This document shows positions 6,159 through 8,990 of a stretch of 8,990 bases of DNA, in pieces. Origin of the DNA: Betaproteobacteria bacterium (GTDB lineage: Bacteria > Pseudomonadota > Gammaproteobacteria > Burkholderiales > SG8-39); NCBI GenBank assembly GCA_005882235.1, contig VBCT01000070.1:1-8990 (forward strand), read 5' to 3'. The number at the start of each line of letters is the position of its first letter. Positions within the stretch are counted from its first letter, which is position 1. The notes below the pieces were generated by a model. The model did not search any database. It was not told the origin of the DNA and was given only the letters and a program-made list of their open reading frames with translations. Position numbers and translations under genes: made by a program.

Positions 6159-7082
6159 TCAATCGAGAAGCGCCGAAACGAACTCGTCGGCGGCGAACGG
6201 GCGCAGATCGTCGCTCCCTTCGCCGACGCCTATGAATCGGAGCGGCAGAGGGCGCTGCCGGGCGATTGCGCACACCACGCCGCCCTTGGCGGTGCCGTCG
6301 AGCTTGGTGAGAATCAGCCCCGTGAGGCCGAGCGCGTCGTCGAAGGCCTTGACCTGGTTGAGCGCGTTCTGGCCCGTGTTGGCGTCGAGCACGAGCCATA
6401 CCTCGTGAGGCGCACCGGGTTCCGCCTTGGCGATGACTCGTTTGATCCTGCCGATCTCCTCCATGAGGTGCAGTTGCGTGGGCAGCCGTCCGGCCGTGTC
6501 GGCGATGACCACGTCGATCCCGCGCGAGCGCGCCGCGGCGACCGCGTCGTAGACCACTGCTCCGGGATCGCCGCCCGACTGGGCGACGACCACGACTGAA
6601 TTTTTCTCGCCCCAAGCGGCGAGTTGCTCGCGCGCTGCGGCGCGAAAGGTGTCCCCCGCGGCGAGCAGCACCGAGAGACCTCGATTCTGGAAGTATCTCG
6701 CGAGCTTGCCGATCGAGGTCGTCTTACCCGCTCCGTTGACTCCTGCGAGCATGATGATGCGCGGTTTCTTGCCGGATAGATCGAGCGCCTGCTCGAGCGG
6801 CGCGAGCAGCTCGACGAGCATTTCCCGCAACGCGGACTTCAGCTGTTCCCCAGTCTCGACTCGGCCCGCGCGCTCGCGCAGATTCGCGAGCAGGAACCGC
6901 GTTGCCTCGGCGCCGGCGTCGCTCGCGAGCAGGGCGGTCTCGATCTCCTCGAGGAGCGCCGGATCGACGGTTCGGTCGGTGAAGAGTCCCGAGAGCCGCG
7001 AGCGCGTTATTCCGAGCCCGTCCCTGAGCCGGGTGACCCAGGAGACCTCTCCGCGGGCGATCTTGGAAGACAATTCGAGCAT
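6159..7082 (-). CDS. ftsY: Signal recognition particle receptor FtsY
   Basis: A 307-residue SRP-family GTPase. Docked at the inner membrane, it receives ribosome-nascent-chain complexes bound to Ffh/4.5S RNA and passes them to the translocon. The helical N domain (about 15-100) precedes the G domain: G1 loop GVNGAGKTT (114-122), insertion-box region GDTFRAAAREQL (143-154), G3 DTAGR (195-199), G4 TKLD (259-262), and TAKGG just after. The long acidic A domain of E. coli FtsY is missing; a short form is common outside enterics. ATG 7082 is preferred because the bases before it are A/T-rich and unlike coding sequence. An in-frame TTG at 7109 would add nine residues. Neither has a clear ribosome site. 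First gene of the ftsYEX operon. Confidence 0.95.
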   Translation of the reverse strand: MLELSSKIARGEVSWVTRLRDGLGITRSRLSGLFTDRTVDPALLEEIETALLASDAGAEATRFLLANLRERAGRVETGEQLKSALREMLVELLAPLEQALDLSGKKPRIIMLAGVNGAGKTTSIGKLARYFQNRGLSVLLAAGDTFRAAAREQLAAWGEKNSVVVVAQSGGDPGAVVYDAVAAARSRGIDVVIADTAGRLPTQLHLMEEIGRIKRVIAKAEPGAPHEVWLVLDANTGQNALNQVKAFDDALGLTGLILTKLDGTAKGGVVCAIARQRPLPLRFIGVGEGSDDLRPFAADEFVSALLD

Positions 7083-7147
7083 GGGCAAAGGAAAAAACGA
7101 ATAGGCCAACCGCTATAGAATAGGGCTGGATTTTAGCATCCGTCGCA
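7083..7147. promoter_or_regulatory. Divergent ftsY / M16 peptidase promoter region
   Basis: A 65-bp A/T-richer gap between divergent genes. On the - strand TGCTAAAAT (7138-7130) matches an extended -10 box and is identical to the one before rpoH; it would start ftsY transcription near 7123, about 40 bases before the ATG. On the + strand TAGAAT (7116-7121) could be the -10 for the peptidase genes. No convincing -35 is seen for either. Both promoters would lie almost on top of each other, so the two operons may compete for polymerase. Confidence 0.45.
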
Positions 7148-8497
7148 ATGGCCCCCGCACGCGCCGCGTTCTTTGCCCTCGCGCTCGCTTCGAGCGCGCA
7201 GGCGAACCCGCACGAGTTCACCCTGGCGAACGGCTTGCGCCTGATCGTGAAGGAGGACCACCGCGCACCCACCGTCGTCCATCAGGTGTGGTATCGAGCG
7301 GGCAGCATGGACGAGTCACCCGGCACGACCGGTGTCGCGCACGTGCTCGAGCACATGATGTTCAAGGGGACCCGGCGCTTCGGTCTGGGCGAGTTCTCGC
7401 GGATCGTTGCGGAGGCAGGCGGGCGCGACAACGCTTTCACTTCCACGGATTTCACCGTCTACCACGAGCAGGTGCACCGGGACCGCCTGCCCCTGGCGAT
7501 GCGGCTCGAGGCCGACCGCATGGCGAACCTCGTGATCCGTCCGGAGGAGTTCGCGCGGGAGATCAAGGTAGTGATGGAGGAACGCCGGCGCAGTTACGAG
7601 GACCGTCCGCGATCGCTACTCATTGAAAATCTTCTTGCGACGGCCTTCGCCGCGCATCCCTACAAGTGGCCGACGATCGGCTGGATGCAGGACCTGGAGA
7701 ACATGAGCTGGCGGGACGCTCAGGCCTGGTACAAGCAGTGGTATGCCCCCAACAACGCCGTCGTCGTCGTGGTCGGCGACGTCGAGCCGCCGAAGGTGCT
7801 CGCATGGGCGCGGCGTTATTACGGCACGCTCGCGGCGAAAGCGATCCCTGCGCGCAAGACGCTGGCCGAACCGGTCCAGCGCGGCTTGAAGCGCGTTGCG
7901 GTGAAAGCACCGGCGGAACTCCCCTACGTGCGCCTGGGTTACAAGGCGCCGGTGCTGCGCGAAATCGCGAAAGACTGGGAGCCGTTCGCGATTTCGCTTC
8001 TCGCCGAGCTGCTCGGCGGTAGCGACGCGGCGCGCCTTCACCAGGTCCTGGTGCGCGAGCGGCGCATCGCCACTTCCGTCGGCGCCGACTACGAAATGGT
8101 GTCGCGCGGCCCCGGGATGGTGTTCGTGGAAGCGGCGGCCGCGCAAGGTCGCAGCGGCGCCGAGCTCGAGGCCGGGGTGCGCGAAGTCATCGCCGGCATC
8201 GCCGCCGCCGGCGTCGCTGCCGAGGAGTTGAACCGGGCAAGGGTCCAGCTGCTCGCCCAGCTCGTCTACAAGCGCGATTCGTTTTTCGCGCAGGCGCTCG
8301 AGCTGGGGGAGCTGGAGTCCTGCGGACTCTCCTTCCGCGACGCCGAGCGCATTGCCGGACGGCTCAAGGAAATCACCGTGGAGCAGATCCGGGCCGCGGC
8401 GGCGCGTTACCTCGTCGACGACGGATTGACGGTGGCCGTGCTCGACCCGCAGCCCTTGAATCCGGCAAGCGCCGACGTCACGGGAGTGAAACACTGA
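7148..8497 (+). CDS. M16 family zinc metallopeptidase (catalytic subunit)
   Basis: A 449-residue insulinase/processing-peptidase-like protease, predicted periplasmic. A signal peptide with cleavage after Ala19 (SSAQA, then NPHEF) is visible. The inverted zinc motif HxxEH is HVLEH (His65, Glu68, His69), and the third ligand is expected at Glu144 or Glu145 in VVMEERR, about 75 residues on, as in this family. GRDNAFTSTDFTVYHE (92-107) and the C-terminal-domain segment LLGGSDAARLHQVLVRERR are also typical. The size is that of the short M16B type, which works as a dimer of two half-shells. Its partner is the next gene, 2 bp away. Substrate is unknown; degradation of exported peptides or processing of membrane proteins is possible. 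ATG 7148 gives the signal peptide directly, though no ribosome site is seen. Confidence 0.93.
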   Translation: MAPARAAFFALALASSAQANPHEFTLANGLRLIVKEDHRAPTVVHQVWYRAGSMDESPGTTGVAHVLEHMMFKGTRRFGLGEFSRIVAEAGGRDNAFTSTDFTVYHEQVHRDRLPLAMRLEADRMANLVIRPEEFAREIKVVMEERRRSYEDRPRSLLIENLLATAFAAHPYKWPTIGWMQDLENMSWRDAQAWYKQWYAPNNAVVVVVGDVEPPKVLAWARRYYGTLAAKAIPARKTLAEPVQRGLKRVAVKAPAELPYVRLGYKAPVLREIAKDWEPFAISLLAELLGGSDAARLHQVLVRERRIATSVGADYEMVSRGPGMVFVEAAAAQGRSGAELEAGVREVIAGIAAAGVAAEELNRARVQLLAQLVYKRDSFFAQALELGELESCGLSFRDAERIAGRLKEITVEQIRAAAARYLVDDGLTVAVLDPQPLNPASADVTGVKH

Positions 8498-8499
8498 CC

Positions 8500-8990
8500 A
8501 TGCGCAGCCGGGCTCTCCGGGTATTGATGATTCTCGCAGTTGCCGCGCCGGCCGAGGCGGGAGTGAAGATCGATCACTGGATCGCGGAATCGGGAGCGCG
8601 GGTCAGCTTCGTCGAGAGCCATGCCCTGCCGATCATTGACGTCGCGGTCGAGTTCGCGGCGGGCAGCGCCTACGATTCGCGCGAGCAAGCGGGCCTCGGG
8701 CGGCTCACGCTCGCGATGCTGAAAGCGGGCTCGTCCCGCTATTCGGAGATCGAGGCAAGCCGCCGCATCGCCGACGCGGGCGCGCAGCTGCAGGAGAATT
8801 TCGACCTGGATCGCGCGGGCTTCGCGCTGAGGAGCCTCTCCTCCGAGGCCGAGCGGAAGGCGGCCACGCAAACTCTCGCCGACATGCTGCAAGCGCCGCT
8901 GTTCCCGGCCGAAGCCTTCGAGCGCGAGAAGGCGCGCGCCATCGCGAACGCGCGTGAAGCCGAGACACAGCCCGACCGGGTCGCCGAGCG
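8500..8990 (+). CDS. M16 family peptidase-like protein, non-catalytic subunit (5' part)
   Basis: First 163 residues of a second M16-family protein; the frame is open to the window end. A signal peptide with likely cleavage after Ala20 (PAEA, then GVKI) is present. The fold is recognisable: ALPIIDVAVEFAAGSAYDSREQAGLGRLTLAMLKAG aligns (residues 42-77, read in two parts) with the zinc-motif region of the preceding protease, but HxxEH is replaced by Arg68-Leu-Thr-Leu-Ala72. The protein should therefore not bind zinc, and most likely forms the inactive half of a heterodimer with its neighbour, as the alpha subunit of mitochondrial processing peptidase does with beta. ATG 8500 is 2 bp after the previous stop, so the genes are co-transcribed. 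Confidence 0.9.
   Translation, partial: MRSRALRVLMILAVAAPAEAGVKIDHWIAESGARVSFVESHALPIIDVAVEFAAGSAYDSREQAGLGRLTLAMLKAGSSRYSEIEASRRIADAGAQLQENFDLDRAGFALRSLSSEAERKAATQTLADMLQAPLFPAEAFEREKARAIANAREAETQPDRVAE

Noticed and set aside
5497..6408. Open frame on the + strand (303 codons) opposite ftsE and ftsY
   Set aside because: It is antisense to two well-supported genes, and its composition follows the complementary codons of ABC and GTPase motifs.
6151..6615. Upstream extension of the ftsE frame into ftsY
   Set aside because: It reads ftsY in a wrong frame. FtsE similarity and normal length begin at GTG 6150.
7616..8494. Open frame on the - strand (292 codons) opposite the M16 peptidase
   Set aside because: It is antisense to a gene with signal peptide and zinc motif; no domain was recognised in it.

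Overview
The window is GC-rich, gene-dense chromosomal DNA that reads as the core genome of a betaproteobacterium. The main reasons are the order ftsY-ftsE-ftsX-rpoH on one strand, a divergent pair of M16 peptidase genes beside ftsY, a cytochrome-oxidase assembly cluster (SURF1, SCO-like, heme O synthase, SCO1) ending next to rpoH, and a beta-type first prenyl-binding motif in the heme O synthase (NCLVEQKID). The genus cannot be fixed from the sequence alone. No mobile element, rRNA, tRNA or CRISPR array was seen.

Left part, + strand (1-3501): the 3' end of a SURF1 gene, a membrane-anchored SCO-like protein, ctaB (heme O synthase), a SCO1/SenC lipoprotein with an intact copper site, and a response regulator-diguanylate cyclase. 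The genes overlap or lie close together and look largely co-transcribed, with a possible extra promoter directly in front of ctaB. The first four serve assembly and heme supply of a heme-copper terminal oxidase. The last makes c-di-GMP and has no obvious biochemical link to them. A heme A synthase gene (ctaA/cox15), which often sits just before ctaB in related clusters, is not present there.

Junction (3495-3613): three tandem 32-bp units, each a GC-rich hairpin next to an A/T tract, oriented to end transcription arriving from rpoH on the - strand.

Middle part, - strand (3614-7082): ftsY, ftsE and ftsX (SRP receptor and the FtsEX divisome ABC transporter) in a tight operon, then rpoH (heat-shock sigma-32). 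Between ftsX and rpoH lie nested inverted repeats and a perfect CIRCE element (TTAGCACTC-N9-GAGTGCTAA), the HrcA operator. It covers a good sigma-70-type promoter, so rpoH is predicted to be repressed by HrcA.

Right part, + strand (7148-8990): two adjacent M16-family genes with signal peptides. The first has the zinc motif HxxEH. The second, cut by the window end, lacks it. This is the usual active/inactive pairing of two-component periplasmic M16 proteases.

Most of the window is well-known housekeeping biology. The parts most worth a second look are regulatory: the CIRCE-controlled rpoH promoter, the triplicated terminator unit, the mutually exclusive stems after ftsX, and a repeated TGnTAAAAT promoter element. 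I found no convincing new multi-gene system.
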